Positions 35,999 through 44,924 of a stretch of 64,000 bases of DNA are shown one piece after another (position 1 is the stretch's first letter; each line of letters starts with the position of its first letter). The position numbers and the translations under genes were made by a program. Location of the stretch: the NCBI GenBank assembly GCA_913776195.1, contig CAJYMH010000010.1, forward strand, positions 1 to 64,000, read 5' to 3'. Source of the DNA: an uncultured Caulobacter sp. GTDB lineage: Bacteria > Pseudomonadota > Alphaproteobacteria > Caulobacterales > Caulobacteraceae. The notes under the pieces were generated by a model. It did no database searches. It saw only the letters and a program-made list of their open reading frames with translations, and was not told the origin of the DNA.

Positions 35999-37047
35999 AG
36001 CCCCAATCGCCTGGCCCGGCCCGCAATCATCAGGGCGAGCCGTTCTGCGATGAGATAATCCGGAGAGCCGGCCTGCTTGCACAGCCGGTCGGCCTCCAGA
36101 ACTTCCGGCTGGATGGCGTCCAGGTCCTCCAGCGTCCAGGCGCGGGCCTGGCGCAGGAATTCCCGCTCCTGCTTCCAGAAGACGCCGGACGCCTTGGCCG
36201 CTTCCTGCAGCCCGACGCCGTTCTTGGCCAGGGTGTTGACCCGCCGAAGCTTGGCCAGGTGCATGCTCATGGCCCGAACGGCCGCGGGACCGGTCTCGCC
36301 CTCGGCCGCTGCGCGCCGCAAGCCCGACTGAGCGGCGGCCAACTTGGCTCCAAACGCGTCAGAGGCCGCGTCGAACAGCGAGGCGTCGGCCTCCACGCCC
36401 AGAAAATCCTGCAGATCGGCCGCCGTGGCGACGAAACCGCTACCCGGCTTCAGATACAGCGCCAGGCGTTCGATCTCCTGTCGGGCCACGCCGCGCTCCT
36501 TCGGCATGCGGCTGACGAAGATATCCAGGGCTTCGCTGTTGAGGCTGACCTTGTCGGCGTTGAGCGTTTCGCGCACCAGACGGGCGATATCGCCGGGTTC
36601 ATCCTCGTAACAGGGGATGACCGCGCAGCCGGCGACCTTTTCGGCGGCCTTCCTGAGGGCGGAATCCCGACCCAAGGCCCCGGCCTCGATCAGGAAGAAG
36701 GCGTCCGGATTGAATTTCCCGTCGGCGTGCGGGACCACGGCTTCCGCCGCCGCCTTGTCGGCGCTGACCTTGCCGTCGCTGAGGCGCAGGCGGACCAGGC
36801 GTCGGCCGCCCATCATGGATATGGCCGACAGCTCGCCTTCCAGCTTTCCCCCCTCCCCGTCCAGATCGCCATCGGTCAGCAGGGCGACGTCGAACGGATC
36901 GTCGAGATTGGGGCTGATCTTCTTGGCCAGCTGGTCGGCGCGGTCGCGGACCACGCCCCGATCGCGGCCATAGATCACCGCGGCGCGCACGCCGGGCGTC
37001 GGTTCCTTCAGGAAACGCTCGATATCAGGCCGCTTTGAAAGGATCAT
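35995..37047 (-). CDS. holA: DNA polymerase III delta subunit
   Basis: HolA opens the beta clamp as part of the clamp loader. The 350-residue protein has the degenerate P-loop-like YGRDRGVVRDRA, the clamp-binding and AAA+ regions (FFLIEAGALGRDSALRKAAEK, MPKERGVARQEIERLALY), and the C-terminal collar domain (SMHLAKLRRVN). ATG at 37047, 15 bases after the lptE stop. It is the last gene of a probable DUF3576-leuS-lptE-holA operon and converges with parB. Confidence 0.93.
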   Translation of the reverse strand: MILSKRPDIERFLKEPTPGVRAAVIYGRDRGVVRDRADQLAKKISPNLDDPFDVALLTDGDLDGEGGKLEGELSAISMMGGRRLVRLRLSDGKVSADKAAAEAVVPHADGKFNPDAFFLIEAGALGRDSALRKAAEKVAGCAVIPCYEDEPGDIARLVRETLNADKVSLNSEALDIFVSRMPKERGVARQEIERLALYLKPGSGFVATAADLQDFLGVEADASLFDAASDAFGAKLAAAQSGLRRAAAEGETGPAAVRAMSMHLAKLRRVNTLAKNGVGLQEAAKASGVFWKQEREFLRQARAWTLEDLDAIQPEVLEADRLCKQAGSPDYLIAERLALMIAGRARRLGL

Positions 37048-37062
37048 CGGCCGGTCAGCCGC

Positions 37063-37554
37063 CTAGCCCGACTGGCGGGCGAGCCAGGAAGCCAGGTCGA
37101 TCTGGATCTTGCGGGCCACCTCGGCGGCGGCGCGGTCCTGACCGTCCTGCTGTGCGGCGATGCCGGCATAAGGCTGGTCGGCGGAATCATAGGAGACCGT
37201 CGCCTGAGCCACGCCGGTGCGGATGACGCCGCCGGAAGCTTTCTCCACCAACTTGTAGTTGGCCGTCAGGCGCAGTTCGTAGCGGTTGGCGACGTTGTCG
37301 ACGCGGACGCCGCGCGGATAGCGAGCTTCATCGATGGTCAATTCCAGCCGATAGGCCGCCGGAACCGACAGGTCGCGGGCCATGGCGTCGTCCAGATGCT
37401 CGCGCAGCAGATAGGCCGAGCGGCCGTCCGGCACGACCACATCGATCGACGCCAGGGTCGGAGAGACGCCCGGCGTGGCGTAAAGCGGCGTGAATCCGCA
37501 GGCCGAAAGACCCAGGGAGACGAAAACCACAGCGGCGGCGACAAGTTTGCGCAT
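37063..37554 (-). CDS. lptE: LPS-assembly lipoprotein LptE
   Basis: LptE plugs the LptD barrel that inserts lipopolysaccharide into the outer leaflet. The 163-residue protein has a lipoprotein signal (VVFVSLGLSAC) and the family opening CGFTPLYATPG, then a mixed alpha/beta domain. Its location between leuS and holA is the standard context of lptE across Proteobacteria. Start shares a base with the leuS stop (TGATG). Lnt, encoded in this window, acylates such lipoproteins. Confidence 0.94.
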   Translation of the reverse strand: MRKLVAAAVVFVSLGLSACGFTPLYATPGVSPTLASIDVVVPDGRSAYLLREHLDDAMARDLSVPAAYRLELTIDEARYPRGVRVDNVANRYELRLTANYKLVEKASGGVIRTGVAQATVSYDSADQPYAGIAAQQDGQDRAAAEVARKIQIDLASWLARQSG

Positions 37555-40133
37555 CAGCCGACCACGATGTTGACGATACGATCCTGCACCACGATCACCT
37601 TGCGGACTGTCACACCCTCAAGGTGGGGCAGTATGCCGGCGTCTTCCAGCGCAATCTTCTTCACGTCCTCATCGGGCGTGCCGGCCTTGATGCGGATCTC
37701 CCCACGGCGCTTGCCGTTGATCTGCACCGGCAGGACCCGTTCGTCATCAGCCGCCAGGGCGGCGTCGGCGACGGGCCAGGGGGCGTCGACCACCATCCCC
37801 TGCCCGCCGATGCGGACCCAGCATTCTTCGGCCAGGTGAGGAACGAACGGGGCGACCAGGCGGGCCAGGATCGACAGGGCTTCCTTGCGCGCCGCCAGGA
37901 CGGCGTCGGAAGCGCCCTCGGCCGGAGCGGCCTTCAAGGTGTTGAGGAACTCGTACAGCTTGGCCACGCCGCTGTTGAAGCGGAAGCCCTCGATAGCGCT
38001 GGTGACCGCGCCGATCAGCTGGTGAGCCGCCTTCAGCAGCGCCAGGGCGGCCGGATCGTCGCCGACCGGGCCGAAGTCACCTTCAGGCTGGCTGTCGAAC
38101 TCGTTCCACAGACGGTGGGTGAAGCGCCAGGCGCCTTCGACCCCGCTGTTGGTCCACTGCACATCCCGCTCGGGCGGGCTGTCCGACATGACGAACAGGC
38201 GCGCGGCGTCCACGCCATAGGCGTCGAAGATATCCTCCGGCGCCACGACGTTCTTCTTGGACTTGGACATCTTCTCAATGTCGCCGATGACCACGGGCGC
38301 GCCGGTGGAGACTTGGACGGCCGATCGCGTGGCGCCCATGCCGCTGACCTCAACGTCCACAGGCTCCAGCCAGGCGCCGGAGGCGTCCTTGTAGGTCTCG
38401 TGGGTCACCATGCCCTGGGTGAACAGGCCGGCGAACGGCTCCTCCACCGACAGCAGGCCCTCGTCCTTCAGCGCCTTGGTGATGAAGCGGGCGTAGAGCA
38501 GGTGCAGGACCGCGTGCTCGACGCCGCCGATATACTGGTCGACAGGCAGCCAGCGGTCGGCGGCCGCCTTGTTGACCGGCGCTTCCGCAGTCGGATCCGC
38601 GAAACGGGCGAAGTACCAGGAGCTGTCCACGAAGGTGTCCAGTGTATCGGTCTCGCGTTCGGCCTTGCCGCCGCAGGTCGGGCAATCGACGTGGCGCCAG
38701 GTCGGGTGGCGCAGCAGCGGATTGCCGGGCTTGTCGAAGGCCACGTCGTCCGGCAGGCGGACAGGCAGCTGGTCATCGGGAACCGGAACCACGCCGCACT
38801 TTTCGCAATGGATGACCGGGATCGGGCATCCCCAGTAGCGCTGGCGGGAAACCCCCCAGTCGCGAAGGCGATAGACGGTGGCGCCCTGCCCCCGGTTCTG
38901 ACCCTCGATCACCTCGATGGCCTTGGCCTTGGCGGACTCGATGTCCAGGCCGTCCAGGAACTGCGAATTGAAGATCGAGCCCGGGCCCACATAGGCTTCG
39001 GTCCCGACGTCGAAGGTCTTGGGATCCTCGTTCGCGGGCAGCACGACCGGTCGGACCGACAGGTCATACTTGCGGGCGAAGTCCAGATCGCGCTGGTCAT
39101 GGGCCGGGCAGCCGAAGATGGCGCCCGTGCCGTAGTCCATCAGGATGAAGTTGGCGATCCAGACGGGCAGCTTCCATTCCGGATCGAGCGGGTGGGCCAC
39201 GGTCAGGCCGGTATCCAGGCCCAGCTTCTCGGCGCCTTCGATATCGGCCTCCGACGTGCCGCCACGACGGCATTCGGCGATGAAGGCGGCGACCTTGGGG
39301 TCAGCGGCCAGCTGCTCGGCCAGGGGGTGGTCGGGCGCGATGCCGACGAAGCTGGCGCCGAACAGCGTGTCCGGGCGGGTGGTGTAGACTTCCAGGCCGC
39401 TTTCAAAGCCCTTGGGGGCCTCGCCGGCGAAATCGAAGCTGAACCGCAGGCCCTTGGACTTGCCGATCCAGTTCTCCTGCATGATGCGGACCTTCTCGGG
39501 CCAGCGATCAAGCGTCTTCAGGCCGTCGATCAGGCGGTCGGCATAGTCGGTGATGCGCAGGAACCACTGGGTCAGCTTGCGCTTCTCGACCAAGGCGCCG
39601 GAGCGCCAGCCGCGGCCGTCGATGACCTGTTCGTTCGCCAGGACGGTCATATCGACCGGGTCCCAATTGACGACGCCTTCCTTGCGATAGACCAGGCCCC
39701 GCTTCAGCAGCTTCTGGAACCAGCGCTGCTGTTGCCCATAATATTCGGGGTCGCAGGTGGCGAATTCGCGCGACCAGTCGATGCTGAGGCCCAGGGCCTT
39801 CAGCTGCTCGCGCATGGCGGCGATGTTGTCGTAGGTCCAGCCCTTGGGGTGAACGCCGCGCTCCATGGCGGCGTTCTCGGCCGGCATGCCGAAGGCGTCC
39901 CAGCCCATCGGGTGTAGAACGTCGAAGCCCTGAGCCCGCTTATAGCGCGCCACCACATCGCCCATGGCGTAGTTGCGCACATGGCCCATGTGGATACGGC
40001 CCGACGGGTACGGGAACATCTCAAGCACGTAGTATTTCGGCTTGGAGGCGTCCTCACGCGTACGGAAAACGTCGGCGTCCGCCCAGGCGGAGCGCCACTT
40101 GGGCTCGGTTTCTTTCGGGTTGTAACGGGCCAT
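37554..40133 (-). CDS. leuS: Leucyl-tRNA synthetase
   Basis: A class I aminoacyl-tRNA synthetase. The 859-residue protein has the HIGH motif as HMGH in [16 protein letters not shown], the KMSKS loop in [11 protein letters not shown], zinc-type cysteines ([21 protein letters not shown]) and a complete editing domain with a [15 protein letters not shown] motif. C-terminal residues include [14 protein letters not shown] at 40133; 25 bp separate it from the DUF3576 lipoprotein gene. Confidence 0.97.
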   Translation of the reverse strand: MARYNPKETEPKWRSAWADADVFRTREDASKPKYYVLEMFPYPSGRIHMGHVRNYAMGDVVARYKRAQGFDVLHPMGWDAFGMPAENAAMERGVHPKGWTYDNIAAMREQLKALGLSIDWSREFATCDPEYYGQQQRWFQKLLKRGLVYRKEGVVNWDPVDMTVLANEQVIDGRGWRSGALVEKRKLTQWFLRITDYADRLIDGLKTLDRWPEKVRIMQENWIGKSKGLRFSFDFAGEAPKGFESGLEVYTTRPDTLFGASFVGIAPDHPLAEQLAADPKVAAFIAECRRGGTSEADIEGAEKLGLDTGLTVAHPLDPEWKLPVWIANFILMDYGTGAIFGCPAHDQRDLDFARKYDLSVRPVVLPANEDPKTFDVGTEAYVGPGSIFNSQFLDGLDIESAKAKAIEVIEGQNRGQGATVYRLRDWGVSRQRYWGCPIPVIHCEKCGVVPVPDDQLPVRLPDDVAFDKPGNPLLRHPTWRHVDCPTCGGKAERETDTLDTFVDSSWYFARFADPTAEAPVNKAAADRWLPVDQYIGGVEHAVLHLLYARFITKALKDEGLLSVEEPFAGLFTQGMVTHETYKDASGAWLEPVDVEVSGMGATRSAVQVSTGAPVVIGDIEKMSKSKKNVVAPEDIFDAYGVDAARLFVMSDSPPERDVQWTNSGVEGAWRFTHRLWNEFDSQPEGDFGPVGDDPAALALLKAAHQLIGAVTSAIEGFRFNSGVAKLYEFLNTLKAAPAEGASDAVLAARKEALSILARLVAPFVPHLAEECWVRIGGQGMVVDAPWPVADAALAADDERVLPVQINGKRRGEIRIKAGTPDEDVKKIALEDAGILPHLEGVTVRKVIVVQDRIVNIVVG

Positions 40134-40158
40134 CAGGCTTTAGATAGGGGCTGACGGA

Positions 40159-40653
40159 TCAGCCGTTGAGGTTGGACAGGCGCAATTGGCGCGCACGGGT
40201 CAGGATGGCGTTCTCCAGATCCGTTTCGGTCTGGGCCGAGGCCGGGGCGTCAGCCCAGGCGCCCGACGCATCGCGGGTCTGCTTGAACACCGTGACGTTC
40301 AGGCCGTCGGCGCGAAGTCGCGTGTCGAGGATGTAGACGGTCGTCTTGAAGCGCTCGTTCGGGGCCTCCGGCGCCGAGTACCAGTCAGTGATGATCACGC
40401 CGCCGTATGGATCGGCGGAGGCCAGGGGCATGAAGTTCAGGGCGTCCAGCGAGGCGCGCCACAGATAGCCGTTGACGCCGATCTGCGTCTGGGCCGGGCC
40501 AGAGGAGCCGCGGCCGAACGGCCAGAGGCCGCCGCGCTTCTCACCATAGACCTCGGGGCCCTTGCCGCCGCCACAGGCTGAAACCAGGGTCAGGCTGGCG
40601 ATCACGACGCCGAGCGCGGCGCCGCGCTTCAAAGACCCACGCTCAAGACGCAT
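40159..40653 (-). CDS. DUF3576 lipoprotein
   Basis: A 164-residue protein with a lipoprotein signal peptide (GVVIASLTLVSACGGG) and a conserved domain starting near QIGVNGYLWRASLDAL and containing ADPYGGVIITDWYS. This matches DUF3576, a family of alphaproteobacterial lipoproteins typically next to leuS. I chose the ATG at 40653 (MRLERGSLKRGA); the track start is 13 codons upstream. Role unknown; the neighbours LptE and Lnt suggest an envelope job. Divergent from ntrZ over 286 bp. Confidence 0.88.
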   Translation of the reverse strand: MRLERGSLKRGAALGVVIASLTLVSACGGGKGPEVYGEKRGGLWPFGRGSSGPAQTQIGVNGYLWRASLDALNFMPLASADPYGGVIITDWYSAPEAPNERFKTTVYILDTRLRADGLNVTVFKQTRDASGAWADAPASAQTETDLENAILTRARQLRLSNLNG

Positions 40654-40939
40654 ATTCGTCCGCTCCACTCGATATCTCGCCGCGCTATGCAAAGCGCGGG
40701 CAGCGCCGCCCCCGCGACCGGATCGGGTCTATAACACTCCGTGGCCGCCGCCAAACAGGTTTCGCGTTGCGCAAGGGCCACAGGCGACTGCTTGAATCGT
40801 GGTCAGACCACCTTTGGGGGCCGACTCACCGTTGACCCCGTCGTCGTCGCGTCTCAAATGCCAACTATGAGTTCCAAACAAGCGGAGCCCTTTTCGGGTC
40901 CGTGCGTTTGGCGAACCGGGTAGGGACTAACGGGTTGTG
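40654..40939. other. Divergent promoter region, DUF3576 gene / ntrZ
   Basis: 286 bp with no convincing gene. It holds a short perfect inverted repeat TGGTC-A-GACCA (40800-40810), two GANTC sites (GAATC about 40794; GACTC about 40823) that CcrM could methylate, and a CCCTTTTCGGG hairpin close to ntrZ. Confidence 0.45.
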
Positions 40940-41347
40940 ATGACCGCGAAGCGCGTCTTCTTCGCTGCGGCTTCTGCGCTGATCCTAATGGGATCGGCGG
41001 CGGCGGCGCATGCCGATGCGAAGCGTCCGTCTTCCGCTGTGTCTCCCGACGCCTTCACCGTTCGCGGCGATTTCGACGCCAAGGGCGCGCAGGGCTCGCA
41101 ATTCGGCCAGGCCGGCAAGCTGAAGTGGGACGCGAACAAGGGCCGCTGGGGCCTGAAGTTCGACGTCGATCCTTCGCGCGTCCGACCCACGGCCGATGTG
41201 GAAGCCGGCGCCTACTTCAAGGTCACCCCGTCCCTGCGCGTCGGCGGCGCCGTCGGCCTGGGCCAGGTCGACCAGGACAACGCCATGCGCAAGACCCGCG
41301 AAGAGCCGGCCCCGCGCGTGCGTCTCGAGACCGCTCTGAAGTTCTAG
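40940..41347 (+). CDS. ntrZ: NtrZ-like periplasmic protein
   Basis: A 135-residue protein with a signal peptide (RVFFAAASALILMGSAAAAHA) and a small beta-rich domain: AKGAQGSQFGQAGKLKWDANKGRWGLKFDVDP and a final RVRLETALKF. Its size, C-terminal F-terminated strand and location between a leuS-linked lipoprotein gene and thiE/yggS/cenR fit NtrZ of Caulobacter, a periplasmic protein that restrains the histidine kinase NtrY. The kinase NtrY itself is not in this window. ATG at 40940, or the GTG at 40937. It converges with the thiE-like gene in a CTAG overlap. Confidence 0.75.
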   Translation: MTAKRVFFAAASALILMGSAAAAHADAKRPSSAVSPDAFTVRGDFDAKGAQGSQFGQAGKLKWDANKGRWGLKFDVDPSRVRPTADVEAGAYFKVTPSLRVGGAVGLGQVDQDNAMRKTREEPAPRVRLETALKF

Positions 41348-41952
41348 TCGGCTAGAGCGCCGACCGCGGCCAGCCCGGCCGCACCGCTGTTCTTCAAATC
41401 TCCCACCGTATCAGCCGCCACGCCGCCCAAGGCGTAGACGGGAATTCGCGCGGCCTGAACGATAGCTGCGAACCTTTCCGCGCCAAGCGGCGCGCCGGCC
41501 GAAGGGCTTCGGCTGGGAAACACCGGGGAGAAGACGGCGGCGTCTGCTCCTGCTTGCGCCGCCTGTTCAAGCGCCGCCTGCGAATGGGTGGCTGCGGTGA
41601 TGAGCCAGTCAGGACGCCGTTGGCGAAGGTTTCCGGCCTGGTCGATCAGGCGTTCGGGCAAGTGGACGCCGTCCGCCTCAACCGCCGCCGCGAGGTCGGC
41701 GTCAGCGCCGATCAGCAGCTTCATGCCAAGCTCGGACGTCAGCGCCCGCATCTTATCCGCCTGATCGACGGCGTCGGGGGCGCCGAACAGCCGCAGCACC
41801 ACCGCCGATCCGGCCGGCAAACGCCGGGCGATCGCGGCCGGATCGGGCGTGCGCTGCGGATCGGTGAAGAACAGCAGGGGCGGAAGGGGCTTTTTCAGTC
41901 TGGCGGCGCGGTTAAGGTGCGCCGCCGCTTCGGCCAGGATCTGAAGACTCAT
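41344..41952 (-). CDS. ThiE/TenI-like thiamine phosphate synthase family protein
   Basis: A 202-residue TIM-barrel protein of the TMP-synthase/TenI family: LLFFTDPQRTPDP at the first strand, ADLAAAVEADGVHLPE, GADAAVFSPVFPSRS and the phosphate loop PVYALGGVAADTV. The family makes thiamine phosphate, but no thiazole or pyrimidine genes are near, and TenI-type paralogues do other jobs. Start at 41952, six bases from the divergent yggS ATG. Confidence 0.85.
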   Translation of the reverse strand: MSLQILAEAAAHLNRAARLKKPLPPLLFFTDPQRTPDPAAIARRLPAGSAVVLRLFGAPDAVDQADKMRALTSELGMKLLIGADADLAAAVEADGVHLPERLIDQAGNLRQRRPDWLITAATHSQAALEQAAQAGADAAVFSPVFPSRSPSAGAPLGAERFAAIVQAARIPVYALGGVAADTVGDLKNSGAAGLAAVGALAD

Positions 41953-41958
41953 CGAACC

Positions 41959-42609
41959 ATGCCCGCATCCGCTCTCGACGACATCCGCGCCCGCATCGCC
42001 TCCGCCGCCAAGGCGTCCGGCCGTGATCCCGCCGGCGTCGAGCTGGTGGCGGTCTCCAAGACACAGCCCTGGGAAGAGGTTGAGCCGGTCCTGTCGGCCG
42101 GCCAGCGGATTTTTGGCGAGAACCGGGTGCAGGAGGCCATGAGCCGCTGGACCGAGCGCCGCGCCGAGATCGAATTGCGGCTGATCGGTCCTCTACAAAG
42201 CAACAAAACCCGCGAGGCGGTGGATTTTTTCGACGTCATCGAGACCGTGGACCGCGACAAGCTGGCCCGCGCCCTGGCGGACGAAACCCAGCGGGTCGGC
42301 AAGTCGCCGCGTCTTTTCGTGCAGGTGAACACCGGCGAGGAGGAGCAGAAGGCCGGCGTCATCCCGACCGAGGCCGACGCTTTCATCGCCCGCTGTCGCG
42401 GCGAATACGGTCTGACTATCGAAGGGCTGATGTGCATTCCGCCGGCCGACGCGCCGCCGGGGCCGCATTTCGCCCTGTTGCGCAAGATCGCGCAGCGCAA
42501 CGGCCTGTCGAAGCTGTCCATGGGCATGAGCGGCGACTTCGAGACGGCGGTTCGCTTCGGCGCGACCTCGGTCCGCGTCGGGTCGGCCCTGTTCGGCGCG
42601 CGCACCTGA
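41959..42609 (+). CDS. YggS-family pyridoxal-phosphate homeostasis protein
   Basis: A 216-residue PLP-binding protein of the YggS/PROSC family, which buffers PLP and affects amino-acid pools. The PLP Lys lies in LVAVSKTQPWEEV, followed by FGENRVQEA and LIGPLQSNKTREAVDFFDVIETVDR, and the C-terminal SMGMSGDFETAVRFGATSVRVGSALFG phosphate loop. I chose the ATG at 41959; the track ORF begins 135 codons earlier in antisense of the ThiE-like gene. Only six bases part it from the divergent start, so promoters must lie within the opposite coding sequences. Confidence 0.93.
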   Translation: MPASALDDIRARIASAAKASGRDPAGVELVAVSKTQPWEEVEPVLSAGQRIFGENRVQEAMSRWTERRAEIELRLIGPLQSNKTREAVDFFDVIETVDRDKLARALADETQRVGKSPRLFVQVNTGEEEQKAGVIPTEADAFIARCRGEYGLTIEGLMCIPPADAPPGPHFALLRKIAQRNGLSKLSMGMSGDFETAVRFGATSVRVGSALFGART

Positions 42610-42612
42610 GGC

Positions 42613-43134
42613 TCAGTCCCCGACGATGGCGACGGCCGACCCCGGCGTCGCCAGATGCAGCAGGGCCTCGAGATCCGCCCGCGCCAGAGCCACGCAGCCT
42701 TCCGTCGGCTCATAATTCTCCCGCGCCAGGTGCAGGAAGATCGCCGAGCCCAAGCCGGGGATGACGGGATCATCATTGTGCGCCAGCACACCCACCAGGT
42801 CATAGACGTGATCGTCCCGCCACATGCGCTCGGCGCTGGCGGGGTAGGGCAGGGCGACCAGCTGGTTGTAAAGCGGGTCCGCCGGGGCGTCGCACCAGCC
42901 GTCCATCTGGCTGATGGGCTCGACGGGCAAGGCGGTTCCCGGCCCGTGAGGATAGACATCGGGGCGATAGAGGACTTTCCGGATGATCCAGGTCCCCAGG
43001 GGGCTGGCGCCGTCGCCCTCGCGCTTTTCGTCGGCCGGCAGCACGCCGCCCTTGCCCAGGGCGCACCGCACGACGCGCCCGTCCAGCTCGAGACGGCCGT
43101 CGGCATGGGCGGTGAAGATCATCGGATCGCTCAT
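42613..43134 (-). CDS. L,D-transpeptidase (YkuD-fold) family protein
   Basis: A 173-residue YkuD-domain protein. The conserved catalytic motif HLAREN followed by TEGCVALARADL contains the nucleophile Cys, and LGTWIIRKVLYRPD and DPVIPGLGSAIFLHLA match the family. Such enzymes form 3-3 peptidoglycan crosslinks or attach proteins to the wall. There is no signal peptide in the chosen frame (ATG at 43134), so a cytoplasmic form or an unusual export route must be considered. It diverges from cenR by 64 bp, which fits shared envelope control. Confidence 0.87.
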   Translation of the reverse strand: MSDPMIFTAHADGRLELDGRVVRCALGKGGVLPADEKREGDGASPLGTWIIRKVLYRPDVYPHGPGTALPVEPISQMDGWCDAPADPLYNQLVALPYPASAERMWRDDHVYDLVGVLAHNDDPVIPGLGSAIFLHLARENYEPTEGCVALARADLEALLHLATPGSAVAIVGD

Positions 43135-43198
43135 TGAAGCATCATGCCCGCTTGCTGCGACTTGGCGAAGGGGGCCTGACCGGTGCATGTTCACCAAC

Positions 43199-43885
43199 AT
43201 GCCGCAACGCAAGACTCTGCTGCTCATCGACGACGACAACGACCTGCGCGGGGCGTTGGCCGAACAGATTCAGCTCCATGAGGAGTTCGCCGCCGTCCAG
43301 GCAGACAACGCCACCGACGGCGTGCGTCTGGCCAAGGAGGTGCGGCCGGACCTGATCCTGCTCGACGTTGATCTGCCCGACATGGACGGGCGCGAGGCCT
43401 GCCGGCTGATGCGCAAGGGCGGCGTGACCGCTCCGGTGATCATGCTGACCGCCGCCGCCACGGACTCCGATCAGATCCTGGGCCTGGAGTCGGGCGCCAA
43501 CGACTACATCATCAAGCCCTTCCGCTTCGGGGTGCTGCTGGCCCGCATCCGCGCCCAGCTGCGCAGCCACGAACAGTCGGAAGACGCCATGTTCCGGGTC
43601 GGGCCCTATGAATTCCGGCCCTCGACCAAGCTTCTCCTCGACGACAAGGGCAAGAAGATCCGCCTGACGGAGAAGGAGACCAAGATCCTCAAGTACCTCT
43701 ACCGCGCCGGGGGCAAGCCCGTGCCGCGCGACGAGCTGCTGACGGAGGTCTGGGGCTACAACGCCGAGGTCACAACCCACACCCTGGAGACGCACGTCTA
43801 TCGTCTGCGCCAGAAGATCGAGACCGATCCCGGCGCGGCGCGAATTCTGGTGACGGGACCAGGCGGATACCGCCTGCAGCCGTAG
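43199..43885 (+). CDS. cenR: OmpR-family response regulator, CenR-like
   Basis: A 228-residue two-component regulator: receiver domain with DDD acid pocket (LLIDDDND), phospho-Asp in LILLDVDLPDMDG and Lys in NDYIIKPF, then a winged-helix DNA-binding domain (KEVTTHTLETHVYRLRQKIE-like core). In Caulobacter, the essential envelope regulator CenR lies close to parAB and is preceded by ykuD-, yggS-, thiE- and ntrZ-type genes; the same order here is my basis for the name. ATG at 43199; an alternative lies at 43187. Its kinase partner CenK is not in the window. Confidence 0.83.
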   Translation: MPQRKTLLLIDDDNDLRGALAEQIQLHEEFAAVQADNATDGVRLAKEVRPDLILLDVDLPDMDGREACRLMRKGGVTAPVIMLTAAATDSDQILGLESGANDYIIKPFRFGVLLARIRAQLRSHEQSEDAMFRVGPYEFRPSTKLLLDDKGKKIRLTEKETKILKYLYRAGGKPVPRDELLTEVWGYNAEVTTHTLETHVYRLRQKIETDPGAARILVTGPGGYRLQP

Positions 43886-43887
43886 GG

Positions 43888-44694
43888 CTAGAGCTGGAAG
43901 TCGGCGCTGACCGGGGCGTGGTCGCTGGGGCGCTCCCACTCGCGCACGTCGTCATGCACCTTTGAAACCGCCTTGCCGGTGGAGAAGGCGGCCTCGCGCA
44001 GGCCGGGGCTGGCCAGGATGTGGTCCAGACGCAGGCCGCGGTTGGATTTGCGGAAGTCGGCGGCGCGATAGCTCCACCAGGAATAGAGCTTCTGCGGCTC
44101 GGGGATCGCCTCGCGGGGCAGGTCGATGAAGCCGATGGACGCTTTCAGGGCCTCCATGGCCTCCACCTCCACCGGGGTGTGGCTGACGATCCGCGACATC
44201 TGCTTGTGGCTCCAGACATCGTTCTCGCCCGGGGCGACATTGAGATCGCCGGTGAGAATCAGCGGCGCCTTGGGATCGCGGCGCTTCATCTCGGCGGTGA
44301 GCTTTTCGTAGAAATCCAGCTTGTGGTCAAACTTCGCATTGACCGTCCGGTCGGGGATGTCGCCGCCGGCCGGGATGTAGAAGTTCTGGATCTCGACCCC
44401 CGCCACCTTGGCGGACACGCAGCGGGCGTGCCCCTCGCGGCAGACTGACAGGGGCTGGGCGTCCTCGATCGGCAGGCGCGAAGCGATGGCCACCCCGTGC
44501 CAGCCCTTCTGGCCGGCGATCTTCAGGTGCGGAAAGCCGATGGCTTCGAAGGCGGCCCGGGGGAACTCGCCCTCCTGGCACTTGATCTCCTGCATGGCGA
44601 TGACGTCGGGCGCCGCCTCGTCCACGAAGCGCGCCACCTGCTCCATGCGCAGGCGGACGGAGTTGACGTTCCAGGTGACCAGTCGAAGCCGCAT
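43888..44694 (-). CDS. xthA: Exodeoxyribonuclease III
   Basis: An AP endonuclease/3'-exonuclease of base-excision repair. The 268-residue protein has LVTWNVNSVRLR, the metal-binding Glu in VIAMQEIKCQEGEFP, ILTGDLNVAPGENDVW, and the C-terminal LRLDHILASP and PSDHAPVSADF with catalytic Asp and His. ATG at 44694. It converges with cenR, leaving only two bases between stops. A minus-strand terminator for the upstream transcript sits about 40 bases before its start. Confidence 0.95.
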   Translation of the reverse strand: MRLRLVTWNVNSVRLRMEQVARFVDEAAPDVIAMQEIKCQEGEFPRAAFEAIGFPHLKIAGQKGWHGVAIASRLPIEDAQPLSVCREGHARCVSAKVAGVEIQNFYIPAGGDIPDRTVNAKFDHKLDFYEKLTAEMKRRDPKAPLILTGDLNVAPGENDVWSHKQMSRIVSHTPVEVEAMEALKASIGFIDLPREAIPEPQKLYSWWSYRAADFRKSNRGLRLDHILASPGLREAAFSTGKAVSKVHDDVREWERPSDHAPVSADFQL

Positions 44695-44721
44695 GGCGCG
44701 GACCTACGCGGTTTGCGGGCA

Positions 44722-44759
44722 AAAGAAAACGCCTGGACGAAGAGGGCTACGTCCAGGCG
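44722..44759 (-). terminator. Rho-independent terminator on the minus strand
   Basis: Read on the minus strand: CGCCTGGACG-TAGCCCTCTT-CGTCCAGGCG, a perfect 10-bp stem, followed directly by TTTTCTTTT. It would end a transcript coming from lolA (stop at 44925) or from a small RNA gene in the gap, before xthA. Confidence 0.85.
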
Positions 44760-44924
44760 CCAAAGTCGTATCTCTCTCATGCCGCAGCCGGGAGGGGATA
44801 AAGACCGGCACGGTCAGGCGTCACAGAAGTCCGTTGCGACGCCGATAGTGCCAAAATAGCCACGGCAGATACCAAAAGCAATATCTCGCAGTTAGTTTCT
44901 TGATTGTTGTGATTTTGTCACAAA
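44760..44924. other. 165-bp gap between lolA and its terminator
   Basis: No confident gene. AT-richer than its surroundings. It has a 17-bp perfect inverted repeat TTGTGA-TTTTG-TCACAA (44907-44923) directly after the lolA stop. A short minus-strand transcript ending at 44722 is possible. Confidence 0.5.

Noticed and set aside
35051-36082. 343-codon minus-strand ORF opposite parB
   Set aside because: Shadow of parB; no domain in the minus frame.
37623-39917. 764-codon plus-strand ORF opposite leuS
   Set aside because: Shadow of leuS, which has all synthetase motifs on the minus strand.
40741-40923. 60-codon ORF in the DUF3576-ntrZ gap
   Set aside because: No ribosome-binding site, no recognised motif, and it fills a divergent promoter region.
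44523-44780. 85-codon minus-strand ORF starting in the lolA-xthA gap
   Set aside because: It runs through the terminator hairpin and then reads xthA in another frame; most of it is a shadow.
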